Positions 44,125-52,996 of a stretch of DNA of 54,192 bases are shown piece by piece. Below the pieces are notes generated by a model, which was not told where the DNA came from, made no database searches, and was given only the letters and a program-made list of their open reading frames with translations. Origin of the DNA: Methylotenera_A sp044228245. Lineage in GTDB: Bacteria; Pseudomonadota; Gammaproteobacteria; Burkholderiales; Methylophilaceae. Position 1 is the first letter of the stretch. Each line of letters opens with the position of its first letter. Position numbers and translations under genes: made by a program. The stretch spans positions 1-54,192 of the forward strand of contig JBGAVG010000011.1 of the NCBI GenBank assembly GCA_044228245.1, given 5' to 3'.

Positions 44125-44763
44125 TTATGCAAAAAGCCACGGTTGGCTAGCTTTATGTTTCACCTCAAACGCTTTGATCTCACCGGCATGTTGCAAAGTC
44201 AGGCCAATCTCATCCAGACCGTTCAGCAAGCAGTGTTTACGATGTGGCGTAATATCAAAGCTGAATGTCTTGCCGGAAGGTAAAGTCACAGTCTGTGAAG
44301 ATAAGTCTACATTCAACTTGTAACCCTCGTTAGCTTCACATTCCTTGAACAGTTGATCAACGATTGCAGCATCTGCCACGATCGGCAGAATGCCGTTTTT
44401 GTAGCAATTGCTAAAGAAAATATCCGCAAAGCTCGGCGCGATGATGACACGGAAACCGTAATCCTCAATCGCCCACGGTGCATGCTCACGGCTTGAACCG
44501 CAGCCGAAGTTATCGCGTGCCAACAGCACTTGTGCACCTTGGTAACGCGGTTGGTTCAATACAAAATCTTTGTTGATCGGGCGGGTGCTGCAATCCATGC
44601 CTGGCTCACCGTAGTTGGTATAACGCCATTCGTCAAACAAATAAGGGCCAAAACCCGAACGTTTGATCGACTTCAAAAACTGTTTTGGAATAATCGCATC
44701 GGTATCGACGTTGGCACGGTCAAGCGGGCAAGCCAAACCATTGAGTTGTGTAAATGCTTTCAT
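44125..44763 (-). CDS. leuD: 3-Isopropylmalate dehydratase, small subunit
   Basis: The swivelling subunit of isopropylmalate isomerase, 212 residues. It has LDRANVDTDAIIPKQFLKSI near residue 20 and the conserved DNFGCGSSREHAPWAI near residue 85. Length and N terminus fit the betaproteobacterial form of about 212 residues. It pairs with LeuC, which begins 10 bases upstream of it, and both may also isomerise citramalate made by CimA. Confidence 0.97.
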   Translation of the reverse strand: MKAFTQLNGLACPLDRANVDTDAIIPKQFLKSIKRSGFGPYLFDEWRYTNYGEPGMDCSTRPINKDFVLNQPRYQGAQVLLARDNFGCGSSREHAPWAIEDYGFRVIIAPSFADIFFSNCYKNGILPIVADAAIVDQLFKECEANEGYKLNVDLSSQTVTLPSGKTFSFDITPHRKHCLLNGLDEIGLTLQHAGEIKAFEVKHKASQPWLFA

Positions 44764-44772
44764 GTTGTTTCC

Positions 44773-46182
44773 TTATATCTGGTTGCGAACGTCGACAAAA
44801 TGACCGGCAATAGCAGCGGCTGCGGCCATTTCTGGACTCACCAAGTGGGTACGACCGCCTGGACCCTGACGACCTTCAAAGTTACGGTTTGAGGTAGAAG
44901 CACAACGCTCACCTGCACTCAAGCGATCTGAGTTCATAGCCAAGCACATAGAGCAGCCTGGCTCACGCCATTCAAAGCCCGCTTCTATAAAAATCTTATC
45001 TAAGCCTTCTGCTTCCGCTTGGCGCTTCACTTGGCCTGAACCTGGCACCACCATGGCTAAGGCAATATTGCTTGCCACTTTTTTACCCTTAGCTACGGCC
45101 GCTGCCGCACGCAAGTCTTCTATACGTGAATTGGTGCAAGAGCCAATAAAAATCTTATCCAACTTGATTTGCTCAATCGGCGTATTAGCGGTTAAGCCCA
45201 TATATTTCAATGCATTTTCAATGCTAGTGCGCTTGGTTGCATCGGTTTCTTTGGCTGGGTCTGGCACGGTTGCACCTATCGGCAACACTTGCTCAGGCGA
45301 TGTCCCCCAAGTCACTTGTGGTGCAATATCTGCGCCTTTTAATTCCACCACAGCGTCAAACTCCGCATCTGCGTCCGACTTTAAGGTATTCCAATAAGCA
45401 ACCGCTTGTTCCCACTGGTCAGCTTTAGGTGCGTATTGGCGACCTTTTAAGTACTCTGCCGTTTTCTCATCTGGCGCGATAATGCCAGCGCGTGCGCCCG
45501 CTTCAATCGCCATATTACAAATGGTCATACGGCCTTCCATGCTTAAGTTGCGAATCACTTCCCCACCAAACTCAATCGCGTAACCTGTACCGCCAGCGGT
45601 ACCGATTTTGCCAATCACCGCTAACGCTACGTCTTTTGCCGTCACGCCCTTGCCCAATTGACCATCCACTTTCACCAACATGCGTTTTGATTTTTTAGCA
45701 ATCAAGGTTTGTGTCGCCATGACATGCTCAACTTCTGAGGTGCCAATACCGTGTGCCAATGCACCAAACGCGCCATGGGTAGAAGTATGGCTATCACCAC
45801 ACACTACGGTCATGCCAGGTAGCGTGGTACCGTTTTCAGGGCCAATCACATGAATAATCCCTTGGTTGGCGTGCTTAAACGGAAAGTAAACCAACGCACC
45901 CGTTTCTTTGATGTTGTTATCCAAGGTTTCCACTTGCAAACGTGAAATCGGGTCTTCAATACCCTTTGCCCAATCTTTTGTGGGCGTGTTGTGGTCAGGG
46001 TTAGCCACAATGGTGTCGGCGCGCCATGGTTTACGGCCTGCCAAGCGCAAGCCCTCAAACGCCTGCGGGCTAGTCACTTCATGCACCAGATGTCTATCAA
46101 TATAAATCAAGCATGTGCCATCCGCATCTTCATGCACAAGATGCGAATCCCATAATTTATCGTAAAGCGTTTTTCCCGCCAT
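44773..46182 (-). CDS. leuC: 3-Isopropylmalate dehydratase, large subunit
   Basis: The Fe-S subunit of isopropylmalate isomerase, 469 residues. The 4Fe-4S ligands lie in FIGSCTNSR near residue 350 and EPGCSMCLAMN near residue 410. HLVHEVTSPQAFEGLR near the N terminus and CGDSHTSTHGAFGALAHGIGT are aconitase-superfamily signatures. AAGGAG lies before the ATG. It is the first gene of leuCDB; a promoter candidate lies 55-85 bases upstream. Confidence 0.97.
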   Translation of the reverse strand: MAGKTLYDKLWDSHLVHEDADGTCLIYIDRHLVHEVTSPQAFEGLRLAGRKPWRADTIVANPDHNTPTKDWAKGIEDPISRLQVETLDNNIKETGALVYFPFKHANQGIIHVIGPENGTTLPGMTVVCGDSHTSTHGAFGALAHGIGTSEVEHVMATQTLIAKKSKRMLVKVDGQLGKGVTAKDVALAVIGKIGTAGGTGYAIEFGGEVIRNLSMEGRMTICNMAIEAGARAGIIAPDEKTAEYLKGRQYAPKADQWEQAVAYWNTLKSDADAEFDAVVELKGADIAPQVTWGTSPEQVLPIGATVPDPAKETDATKRTSIENALKYMGLTANTPIEQIKLDKIFIGSCTNSRIEDLRAAAAVAKGKKVASNIALAMVVPGSGQVKRQAEAEGLDKIFIEAGFEWREPGCSMCLAMNSDRLSAGERCASTSNRNFEGRQGPGGRTHLVSPEMAAAAAIAGHFVDVRNQI

Positions 46183-46237
46183 GACTAACTCCTTAAATTG
46201 ACGCTGAATTTTGAAACGATATTGTTAAAACATGTGC

Positions 46238-46266
46238 AGAATAAACATTTTCCAATACCCTAACAA
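46238..46266 (-). promoter_or_regulatory. Candidate sigma-70 promoter of leuCDB
   Basis: On the minus strand TTGTTA, a 17-base spacer and TATTCT, with the -10 about 56 bases before the leuC ATG. The leader is short and I see no leucine-rich leader peptide or attenuator. The palindromic repeat lies just upstream. Confidence 0.55.
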
Positions 46267-46305
46267 GACTATTAGTTATACTAGTATTATAATTAACAGG
46301 ATAGT

Positions 46306-46429
46306 GAAAAGCATTTCTATCAGCACACTTCTGCGTTGCTCGGTGCTCGTATCTTCGCTGTACAGCACAGTACTATCTCAGTCACTGCGCGCCGTGCGCC
46401 TTGAATCGCACTCGATATAAATGCTTTTC
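46306..46429. repeat. Palindromic intergenic repeat, copy 2
   Basis: A 124-bp element with perfect 11-bp inverted ends, GAAAAGCATTT and AAATGCTTTTC. It shares with copy 1 (42920-43042, opposite orientation) the 19 bases at 46385-46403, the GC-rich block at 46335-46349 and a GTAC-containing core. It fills the gap between leuC and the XRE-type regulator gene, 17 bases before the latter's TTG start. Confidence 0.78.
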
Positions 46430-46445
46430 CATTTTGGAGAGAATT

Positions 46446-47231
46446 TTGGACAATAGACGAAAAGAGTTAGGCGAGTATCTTCTCGCCCTACGGCAGCGCG
46501 GAACGCCGGAGGAATTCGGCTTCCCATCCGGCGCACGCCGCCGCACCAAAGGCCTGCGCCGCGAGGAGATTGCTCAGTTAGCCGGCATCAGTGCCACCTG
46601 GTATACCTGGATTGAGCAAGGCCGCGAAGTGAATATTTCGTCAGAGGCACTTGATCGGCTGGCACAAGTACTGAAACTATCACGCACCGAACGTGCCTAT
46701 TTGTTCGACATCGCCGGCCGCCGCGACCCGCGCGGTAACGAAGCTGAAGAAGACACGCCACCTGTTACTCTGGTGCGCTTGCTGGATAACATTACCATCC
46801 CCGCTTACATCATGGGCCGCACGTGGGACCTGCTGGCCTGGAACCATGCTGCCGAGGTGCTTTTTAGCGGCTGGCTGGATAAACCGGTCGGCGGCGCTTC
46901 CGCCCCTAACTTACTGCGATATGTGTTCCAGAATCCGGATGCAAAACAGTTCGTGGTAAATTGGGAAGTCCGTGCCCGCAGACTGGTGGCGGAATTCAGA
47001 GCTGATTGCCGCAGCCGGCTGGAAGAACAGGAGTTGCAGCGGCTGGTCGCAGAGCTATCGCAAACCAGCCCGGAGTTCGAGCGCTTCTGGAAACAGCATG
47101 ACGTATTGGAACGGCAAGGTGGACAAAGAGAATTTAACCACCCAAAACTTGGCATAATTAACTATAGCCAAGTGACTTTAAGGCCGGTGGAACAGGAACA
47201 ACTTAAGCTGGTGCTTTTGCAGCCTTCCTAG
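46446..47231 (+). CDS. XRE-family regulator with MmyB-like ligand domain
   Basis: A 261-residue transcription regulator. The N terminus carries a helix-turn-helix (LRREEIAQLAGISATWYTWIEQG near residues 35-57), and the C-terminal part is the MmyB-like domain with WDLLAWNHAAEVLF, a fatty-acid-binding PAS-like fold in characterised relatives. The GARRRTKGLRREEIAQLAG lead-in is typical. The likely start is TTG 46446 with GGAG six bases before it; the frame extends 15 codons upstream into the repeat. Such regulators usually control a neighbouring oxidoreductase, but the neighbours here are leuC and cimA, so its target is unknown. Confidence 0.85.
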   Translation: MDNRRKELGEYLLALRQRGTPEEFGFPSGARRRTKGLRREEIAQLAGISATWYTWIEQGREVNISSEALDRLAQVLKLSRTERAYLFDIAGRRDPRGNEAEEDTPPVTLVRLLDNITIPAYIMGRTWDLLAWNHAAEVLFSGWLDKPVGGASAPNLLRYVFQNPDAKQFVVNWEVRARRLVAEFRADCRSRLEEQELQRLVAELSQTSPEFERFWKQHDVLERQGGQREFNHPKLGIINYSQVTLRPVEQEQLKLVLLQPS

Positions 47232-47384
47232 TGTGAAAGTAAGGCATCTATTTTCATTGTATAAACCATCGGCCTGAAAGCCGCATCCTGCCTGCCTTGC
47301 AGGGCGACGTTATTCGTAATGAATGCGCATACGTGCGATTATGTCCGCATAGCGGCAACCCGCCTTCGCATTAACGCTCCAACG

Positions 47385-48983
47385 CTAAGCCGCGCCAGCC
47401 AACTCGCTTGTTGCCCTCACCTCATCACGCATGAGCTTGTATTCAATCGCATCTAACATGGCGCGCCAGGAAGCATCAATCACATCTGTTGAAACACCCG
47501 TGGTTGTCCAGCTTTCATATTGGTCGGCAGATTCAATCAGCACACGCACATTCGCCGCCGTCGCGCGGTCAGAATCGAGCACGCGTACTTTGTAATCAGT
47601 CAGCCGCACATGCTTAATCGCTGGGTAAAAGCGCTCCAAGGCGCGGCGCATGGCGTTATCCAGCGCGTTCACCGGGCCATCACCTTCCGCGGCGGTGATT
47701 TCCTCTTTACCATCCACCGCGATCTTGATCATAGCTGATGAGTTCACGCCATTCAGTGCAGGCTCGTGGATATTGACCTGATATTCCCTAAATTCGAAAA
47801 ATGGGCGGAATTTCCCGAGTTGCTTGCGTACCAGCAACTGGATAGAGGCTTCGGCACTTTCGAACTGATAACCTTCATGCTCCAGTGTCTTGATATGTTC
47901 CAGAATGCGTTTGGTGTCTGCCGAATCTTTGGCGAGCGAGGCATCTACCTCGTGAATTTTAGACAGCAAGGCGCTGCGCCCTGCCACTTCCGACACCAGG
48001 ATATGACGCATATTGCCAACTTGTTGCGGGTTGATATGCTCATACGAAATCGGGTTCTTGCTCACGGCATCAATGTGCATGCCGCCTTTGTGCGAGAACG
48101 CATCGTTACCCACATAAGGTGCCTTGTCATTGAATGGCATATTGGCAACATCGTTCACGTAGCGGGCCGCAGCCGTTAAGTGTGCGATGTTTTGCTGCGG
48201 GATACAGGACAAGCCGAGCTTGAGCTGCAGGTTCGGGATGATCGAGCACAGATTGGCATTGCCGCAACGCTCGCCGATACCGTTGATAGTACCCTGCACC
48301 TGGACGGCCCCAGCTTGCACCGCTGCGATGGAGTTGGCCACGGCCATTTCGCAATCATTATGGCAATGAATGCCAATTTGCACTTTGAAGGCATTGACAA
48401 CTTTTTGCGTGATTTCGTATATCTCGTTCGGGAAAGTGCCGCCGTTGGTGTCGCACAGGCACAGTACGTCCGCACCGGCATCCGCCGCTGCCTGCAAAGT
48501 TTTTATCGCATAATCCGGGTTGGCTTTGTAACCATCGTAAAAATGTTCAGCATCGAACACCACCTCTTTGTCCTGCTGCTTCAGGAAAGCGATGGTATCT
48601 GCAATCATGTTCAGGTTCTCTTGCAGCGTGGTACGCAGAATGTCGGTAACCTGGTAATCCCAGCTTTTACCGAAAATCGCCACCGCAGAAGTATTGGCAC
48701 GTAACAAAGATTGTAAATTCTTGTCTTCCGCTGCTTTGATGCCCACTTTCCGGGTGCTGCCAAAAGCGATGATTTTGGCATTCTTAAGCTTGAGCGCACC
48801 GACACGCTCAAAAAACTCCAGATCCTTGGGATTGGAGCCGGGATTACCCGCCTCGATATAGCCAATGCCCAAATCATCCAGACGCTGGACGATCTTGAGC
48901 TTATCTTCTACTGTAAAAGAAACCCCTTGCGCCTGCGCGCCGTCACGCAAGGTGGAGTCATAGGCAACAACTTGTCTGGACAT
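47385..48983 (-). CDS. cimA: Citramalate synthase
   Basis: Condenses pyruvate and acetyl-CoA to (R)-citramalate, giving 2-ketobutyrate for isoleucine without threonine. The 532-residue protein belongs to the LeuA/CimA family: catalytic YDSTLRDGAQAQGVSF at the N terminus, HCHNDCEMAVANS with metal-binding histidines, GTINGIGERCGNANL, and a C-terminal regulatory domain with EGDGPVNALDNAMRRAL. The N terminus and the QAQG sequence fit CimA rather than LeuA. LeuCDB next door can process citramalate. It begins nine bases after argG. Confidence 0.92.
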   Translation of the reverse strand: MSRQVVAYDSTLRDGAQAQGVSFTVEDKLKIVQRLDDLGIGYIEAGNPGSNPKDLEFFERVGALKLKNAKIIAFGSTRKVGIKAAEDKNLQSLLRANTSAVAIFGKSWDYQVTDILRTTLQENLNMIADTIAFLKQQDKEVVFDAEHFYDGYKANPDYAIKTLQAAADAGADVLCLCDTNGGTFPNEIYEITQKVVNAFKVQIGIHCHNDCEMAVANSIAAVQAGAVQVQGTINGIGERCGNANLCSIIPNLQLKLGLSCIPQQNIAHLTAAARYVNDVANMPFNDKAPYVGNDAFSHKGGMHIDAVSKNPISYEHINPQQVGNMRHILVSEVAGRSALLSKIHEVDASLAKDSADTKRILEHIKTLEHEGYQFESAEASIQLLVRKQLGKFRPFFEFREYQVNIHEPALNGVNSSAMIKIAVDGKEEITAAEGDGPVNALDNAMRRALERFYPAIKHVRLTDYKVRVLDSDRATAANVRVLIESADQYESWTTTGVSTDVIDASWRAMLDAIEYKLMRDEVRATSELAGAA

Positions 48984-48992
48984 AAGAATGGT

Positions 48993-50216
48993 CTATTTTT
49001 TCCGGTTACGCAAATTGGCGGCAATACGCATCCTGAGCGCGTTGAGCTTGATAAATCCACCGGCGTCTTTCTGGTCGTATGCGCCCGCATCATCTTCAAA
49101 CGTCGCAATCGTGGAATCAAACAGTGAATCCGTTTTACTGTCGCGTCCTACAATGATCACATTGCCTTTGTACAGCTTAACGCGCACCCAGCCATTCACG
49201 GATGTTTGCGTATGGTCAATCAGCGTCTGGAGGGCGATACGCTCAGGACTCCACCAGTAGCCGTTATAAATCAGGCTGGCGTAACGTGGCATGAGATCAT
49301 CTTTCAAATGCGCCACTTCCCTATCCAAAGTGAGTGATTCAATGGCGCGGTGCGCCTTGAGCATAATCGTACCGCCCGGCGTTTCATAGCAGCCGCGCGA
49401 TTTCATGCCGACATAGCGGTTTTCGACCAGATCCAGACGACCAATGCCGTGCTTACCGCCAAGCTGATTCAACTGGGCGAGCAACTCGTGTGCTTTCAAC
49501 TTTTTACCATTGAGTGAAACCGGATCGCCGTTCACATATTCGATATCCAGATACTCGGCGGCATCGGGCGCATTTTCAGGCGAAACACTCCAACGCCACA
49601 TTGATTCTTCCGCTTCCGCTGCCGGGTCTTCCAGATGACGGCCTTCATACGAAATATGCAGTAGATTGGCATCCATACTATACGGGCTACCGCCCTGCTT
49701 ATGCTTCATGTCCACAGGAATGCCATGCGTTTCGGCATAGGCCATGAGTTTTTCGCGGCTCAGCAAATCCCACTCGCGCCATGGTGCGATAATATGAATA
49801 TTCGGGTTGAGCGCATAAGCGCCCAGTTCAAACCGCACCTGGTCGTTGCCTTTGCCGGTCGCGCCGTGCGAGATCGCATCGGCGTTGGTTTCACGTGCGA
49901 TTTCAATCAACCGTTTGGCAATCAAAGGGCGCGCAATCGAGGTGCCGAGCAGGTACTCGCCCTCGTACACCGTATTGGCGCGAAACATCGGAAACACGAA
50001 ATCGCGCACAAATTCCTCACGCAGATCGTCAATATAAATTTCTTTCACGCCCGCCGCTTTGGCTTTACTGCGCGCCGGCTCCAGCTCTTCCCCTTGCCCC
50101 AGATCGGCAGTAAATGTCACCACTTCGCATTTGTATTCGTCTTGCAGCCACTTCAAAATCACCGAGGTATCCAAACCGCCGGAATAGGCCAATACGACTT
50201 TTTTAATCTTACTCAT
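48993..50216 (-). CDS. argG: Argininosuccinate synthase
   Basis: Joins citrulline and aspartate. The 407-residue protein has the N-type ATP pyrophosphatase loop LAYSGGLDTSVILKWL near residue 8, SHGATGKGNDQVRFE near residue 120, and GRLDLVENRYVGMKSRG. The ATG is three bases after the argF stop, implying one transcript with argF. argH is not in the window. Confidence 0.97.
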   Translation of the reverse strand: MSKIKKVVLAYSGGLDTSVILKWLQDEYKCEVVTFTADLGQGEELEPARSKAKAAGVKEIYIDDLREEFVRDFVFPMFRANTVYEGEYLLGTSIARPLIAKRLIEIARETNADAISHGATGKGNDQVRFELGAYALNPNIHIIAPWREWDLLSREKLMAYAETHGIPVDMKHKQGGSPYSMDANLLHISYEGRHLEDPAAEAEESMWRWSVSPENAPDAAEYLDIEYVNGDPVSLNGKKLKAHELLAQLNQLGGKHGIGRLDLVENRYVGMKSRGCYETPGGTIMLKAHRAIESLTLDREVAHLKDDLMPRYASLIYNGYWWSPERIALQTLIDHTQTSVNGWVRVKLYKGNVIIVGRDSKTDSLFDSTIATFEDDAGAYDQKDAGGFIKLNALRMRIAANLRNRKK

Positions 50217-50219
50217 ACT

Positions 50220-51134
50220 CTAAACTTTTCCTAATAGTAAATATTCCATCAGCGCCTTCTGAACATGAAGACGGTTCTCCGCCTCATCCCACACCACACT
50301 CTGCGCGCCGTCAATCACGTCGCTCGCCACTTCTTCTCCGCGGTGTGCGGGTAAACAGTGCATGAACAGCGCATCTTTATTGGCTGCGCGCATCATATCG
50401 CCGTCCACTTGCCAATCGGCGAAGTCTTTTAGGCGCTCTTCATTTTCAGCTTCAAACCCCATGCTCGTCCACACGTCGGTGGTCACCAAATCGGCGCCCC
50501 GCACCGCCAGCATCGGGTCAGCAAACTCTTCGTAATGGTCATGCCCGTATAAATTGGCGCGTTCAGGCTCCACTTCGTAACCCGGCGGTGTAGAAACGTG
50601 CACGTTAAAATCCAGCAGTTCCGCAGCCTGCAGCCAGGTATTGCAGACATTGTTGCTGTCACCGATCCATGCCACGGTTTTGCCTTTAATTGGTCCGCGA
50701 TGCTCGATAAACGTGAAAATATCCGCCAGAATCTGGCAAGGATGGTATTCATTCGTGAGCCCATTAATCACCGGCACGCGTGAATTAGCTGCAAAACGCT
50801 CGATGATTTCCTGTTCGAAAGTGCGAATCATCACAATATCGCTCATGCGCGAAATCACTTGCGCCGCATCTTCCACCGGCTCGCCGCGCCCCAGTTGCGA
50901 ATCGCGTGTATTGAGGTAAATCGCCGAACCGCCTAGCTGCTGCATGCCCGCTTCAAATGAAAGCCGTGTGCGCGTGCTGGCCTTTTCGAAAATCATCACC
51001 AGCGTCCTGTCCTGCAGCGGCCAGTATTGCTTGTAGCTTTTGAACTGACCTTTAATCCAAGTGGCGCGTGCGAAGATATGATTTAACTCTTCCGTTGTTA
51101 AATCGTTAAACTGTAAAAAATGTTTAATGGCCAT
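50220..51134 (-). CDS. argF: Ornithine carbamoyltransferase
   Basis: Makes citrulline from ornithine and carbamoyl phosphate. The 304-residue enzyme has the carbamoyl-phosphate loop KASTRTRLSFEAGM near residue 50, the HPCQILADI motif near residue 130, and the ornithine-binding FMHCLPAHRGEEV near residue 265. It lies between argD and argG with 10 and 3 bases of spacing. Confidence 0.97.
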   Translation of the reverse strand: MAIKHFLQFNDLTTEELNHIFARATWIKGQFKSYKQYWPLQDRTLVMIFEKASTRTRLSFEAGMQQLGGSAIYLNTRDSQLGRGEPVEDAAQVISRMSDIVMIRTFEQEIIERFAANSRVPVINGLTNEYHPCQILADIFTFIEHRGPIKGKTVAWIGDSNNVCNTWLQAAELLDFNVHVSTPPGYEVEPERANLYGHDHYEEFADPMLAVRGADLVTTDVWTSMGFEAENEERLKDFADWQVDGDMMRAANKDALFMHCLPAHRGEEVASDVIDGAQSVVWDEAENRLHVQKALMEYLLLGKV

Positions 51135-51144
51135 AATGTATGTT

Positions 51145-52323
51145 CTACTGGCTTAAAAACTGCTTAATCAACGCTGAAAGACGTGTTGCCAGTTCATTCG
51201 CCTCGGCTTCGTTAATCACCAGGGGCGGCAACAAACGCACCACTTTTTCGGCGGTCACGTTAATCAGCAATTTATCTTCTAATGCCATTTTTACCAGCTC
51301 GGCACACGGTCTATCCAGTTCAATGCCAATCATCAAACCTGCATTGCGAATCACCACCATACCAGCCACACCATTCAACGCTGTTTTTAACTGCGAGACA
51401 ATCAGATCGCCCATGTCTTGCGCATTTTCGCGCAGTTTTTCGTCCTGGATCGCATTCAAGGTGGTTAACCCTGCCATGGTTGCCAATGGGTTACCGCCAA
51501 AGGTAGAACCATGTTTCCCCGGCGTGAATACCTCAGCCGCTGCGCCTTTGGCTACGCAAGCGCCAATCGGCACGCCGGATCCCAGCCCCTTCGCCAGCGT
51601 CATTACATCGGGCATCATGTCCGTATGCTGAAACGCAAACCAGGTGCCGGTGCGGCCTATACCGCTCTGCACTTCGTCCAGCATCAGCAACCAGCCGTTG
51701 TCGTCACACACCTTGCGCAGGCCCTCTAAATAGGCACGCATATCGGCCGGTATATAAACTCCGCCTTCGCCTTGCACCGGCTCGACCAGTATCGCCACCA
51801 CGTTGTTTTTGCGTGTTGCAATCTGCTTAACAGCTTCCAGATCATCGTACGGCACGCGGATGAAGCCGCTTACCAGCGGCTCAAAACCCGCTTGTGTCTT
51901 GCGGTTGCCCGTGGCCGAAAGCGTTGCCATGGTGCGGCCATGGAAGGCGCGTTCCATCACGATGATCTCAGGATTGTGAATGCCCTTGTTATGCCCGTAA
52001 AGTCGCGCCAGCTTAATCGCTGCCTCGTTCGCCTCACAGCCGGAGTTGCAGAAGAACACCTTGTCCATGCCCGATAATTCAGCTAACTTATCAGCCAGTT
52101 GTTCCTGTTCGGCAATATGATAAATATTGGACACATGAATCAGTTTTGCCGCTTGCTCGCTAATCGCCTTTGTCAGCTTTGGATGCGCGTGGCCTAGGCC
52201 GTTCACCGCCACACCTGCCAGCGCATCAAGATATTTGTTACCTGATTCATCCCACAACCATACACCTTCACCATGCGTGAAAGTAATTGGTTGACGACTG
52301 TATGTGTTCATTAAATGCGACAT
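51145..52323 (-). CDS. argD: Acetylornithine aminotransferase
   Basis: Transaminates N-acetylglutamate semialdehyde in arginine synthesis; may also serve N-succinyl-diaminopimelate in lysine synthesis. The 392-residue class III PLP enzyme has FCNSGCEANEAAIKLARLYGH, the DEVQSGIGRTG motif, and the cofactor lysine in MTLAKGLGSGVPIGA. It is the first of argD-argF-argG. The upstream region to the PuuD-like gene is 180 bases and contains the dyads listed separately. Confidence 0.95.
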   Translation of the reverse strand: MSHLMNTYSRQPITFTHGEGVWLWDESGNKYLDALAGVAVNGLGHAHPKLTKAISEQAAKLIHVSNIYHIAEQEQLADKLAELSGMDKVFFCNSGCEANEAAIKLARLYGHNKGIHNPEIIVMERAFHGRTMATLSATGNRKTQAGFEPLVSGFIRVPYDDLEAVKQIATRKNNVVAILVEPVQGEGGVYIPADMRAYLEGLRKVCDDNGWLLMLDEVQSGIGRTGTWFAFQHTDMMPDVMTLAKGLGSGVPIGACVAKGAAAEVFTPGKHGSTFGGNPLATMAGLTTLNAIQDEKLRENAQDMGDLIVSQLKTALNGVAGMVVIRNAGLMIGIELDRPCAELVKMALEDKLLINVTAEKVVRLLPPLVINEAEANELATRLSALIKQFLSQ

Positions 52324-52366
52324 ATATTCTCGTTACTCATTAAACCTAACTTCGTTGACTCGCCTT

Positions 52367-52394
52367 GCCGTACGGACTATGTACTGTCCACGGC
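52367..52394. repeat. Interrupted palindrome upstream of argD
   Basis: GCCGT...ACGGC encloses GGAC...GTCC around a GTAC-containing loop, within a CG-rich patch that differs from the AT-rich flanks. Core composition recalls the two palindromic repeats near leu, but the sequence does not align with them, so it may be a different small repeat family. Confidence 0.45.
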
Positions 52395-52405
52395 TCGCCG
52401 CCTCG

Positions 52406-52445
52406 TTATCTTCAATGATTAACAAGAATTAAAAATTGAAGATAA
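52406..52445. repeat. 11-bp inverted repeat upstream of argD
   Basis: TTATCTTCAAT and ATTGAAGATAA, perfect complements separated by 18 AT-rich bases. It lies about 83-122 bases before the argD start. Candidate operator (for example of an arginine regulator) or an end repeat of a small element; neither is supported beyond position. Confidence 0.5.
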
Positions 52446-52464
52446 GCAAAACCCAGAAAAGCAA

Positions 52465-52487
52465 AACGGCGGCTTAAGGCCGCCGTT
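52465..52487 (-). terminator. Intrinsic terminator after the PuuD-like gene
   Basis: A 9-bp GC-rich stem, AACGGCGGC with its complement and a TTAAG loop, followed on the minus strand by TTTTGCTTTT. It lies 17 bases past the stop of the PuuD-like gene. Confidence 0.8.
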
Positions 52488-52503
52488 GTAGCCTCAGTGC
52501 TTG

Positions 52504-52995
52504 TTAGAAGCCTAGTACGGCGCGATGACTCAAGCCGTTTGCCATGAAAAACAGCATGGGAATGGACAGCATCATATTGGTGCGGGAGGCCAGCATTGCC
52601 ACACGGCGTGCCTTAGCCTTTGCCGCATCATCCGCTGGCACCATGCCTAAAATCTTTTGCTGGTTTGGCCAGATCAGCACCCAAACGTTAAACAACATGA
52701 TGGTACCTAACCAGGCACCGATGCCAATGCCTTCATAGCCATTGCGCAGCATGAATGCATCACCCAGATTGGCGCCAAGCAGAGCTGCCCCAGCCAGCCA
52801 GGTTACGACTGCCGACCAGCGGAACCATAACAATGCGCGCGGCGCCACGTGCTTGGTAATGCCGGCCGCCGTGCCGTCAGCACCTGCGTCTTTAAGTGCG
52901 GCCATTTGCACCAGATTAAAGTAGTAGAGCAGGCCAACCCATGTAATGCCTGCAAGAAAGTGAATCCATCGCGCTAATGCTGGTACCAGTTCCAT
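52504..52995 (-). CDS. PuuD-type membrane protein (urate oxidase N-terminal domain)
   Basis: A 163-residue inner membrane protein with four predicted helices. It begins WIHFLAGITWVGLLYYFNLVQ and has KHVAPRALLWFRWSAVVTWLAG and ARRVAMLASRTNMMLSIPMLFFM, the pattern of the membrane part of PuuD (PF06181). Full urate hydroxylases of this group carry a C-terminal cytochrome c domain with CxxCH; that is absent here, so urate oxidation is doubtful. Conserved histidines (His12 and others) may bind heme b. A 34-residue membrane peptide gene directly precedes it. Confidence 0.75.
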   Translation of the reverse strand: MELVPALARWIHFLAGITWVGLLYYFNLVQMAALKDAGADGTAAGITKHVAPRALLWFRWSAVVTWLAGAALLGANLGDAFMLRNGYEGIGIGAWLGTIMLFNVWVLIWPNQQKILGMVPADDAAKAKARRVAMLASRTNMMLSIPMLFFMANGLSHRAVLGF

Positions 52996-52996
52996 C

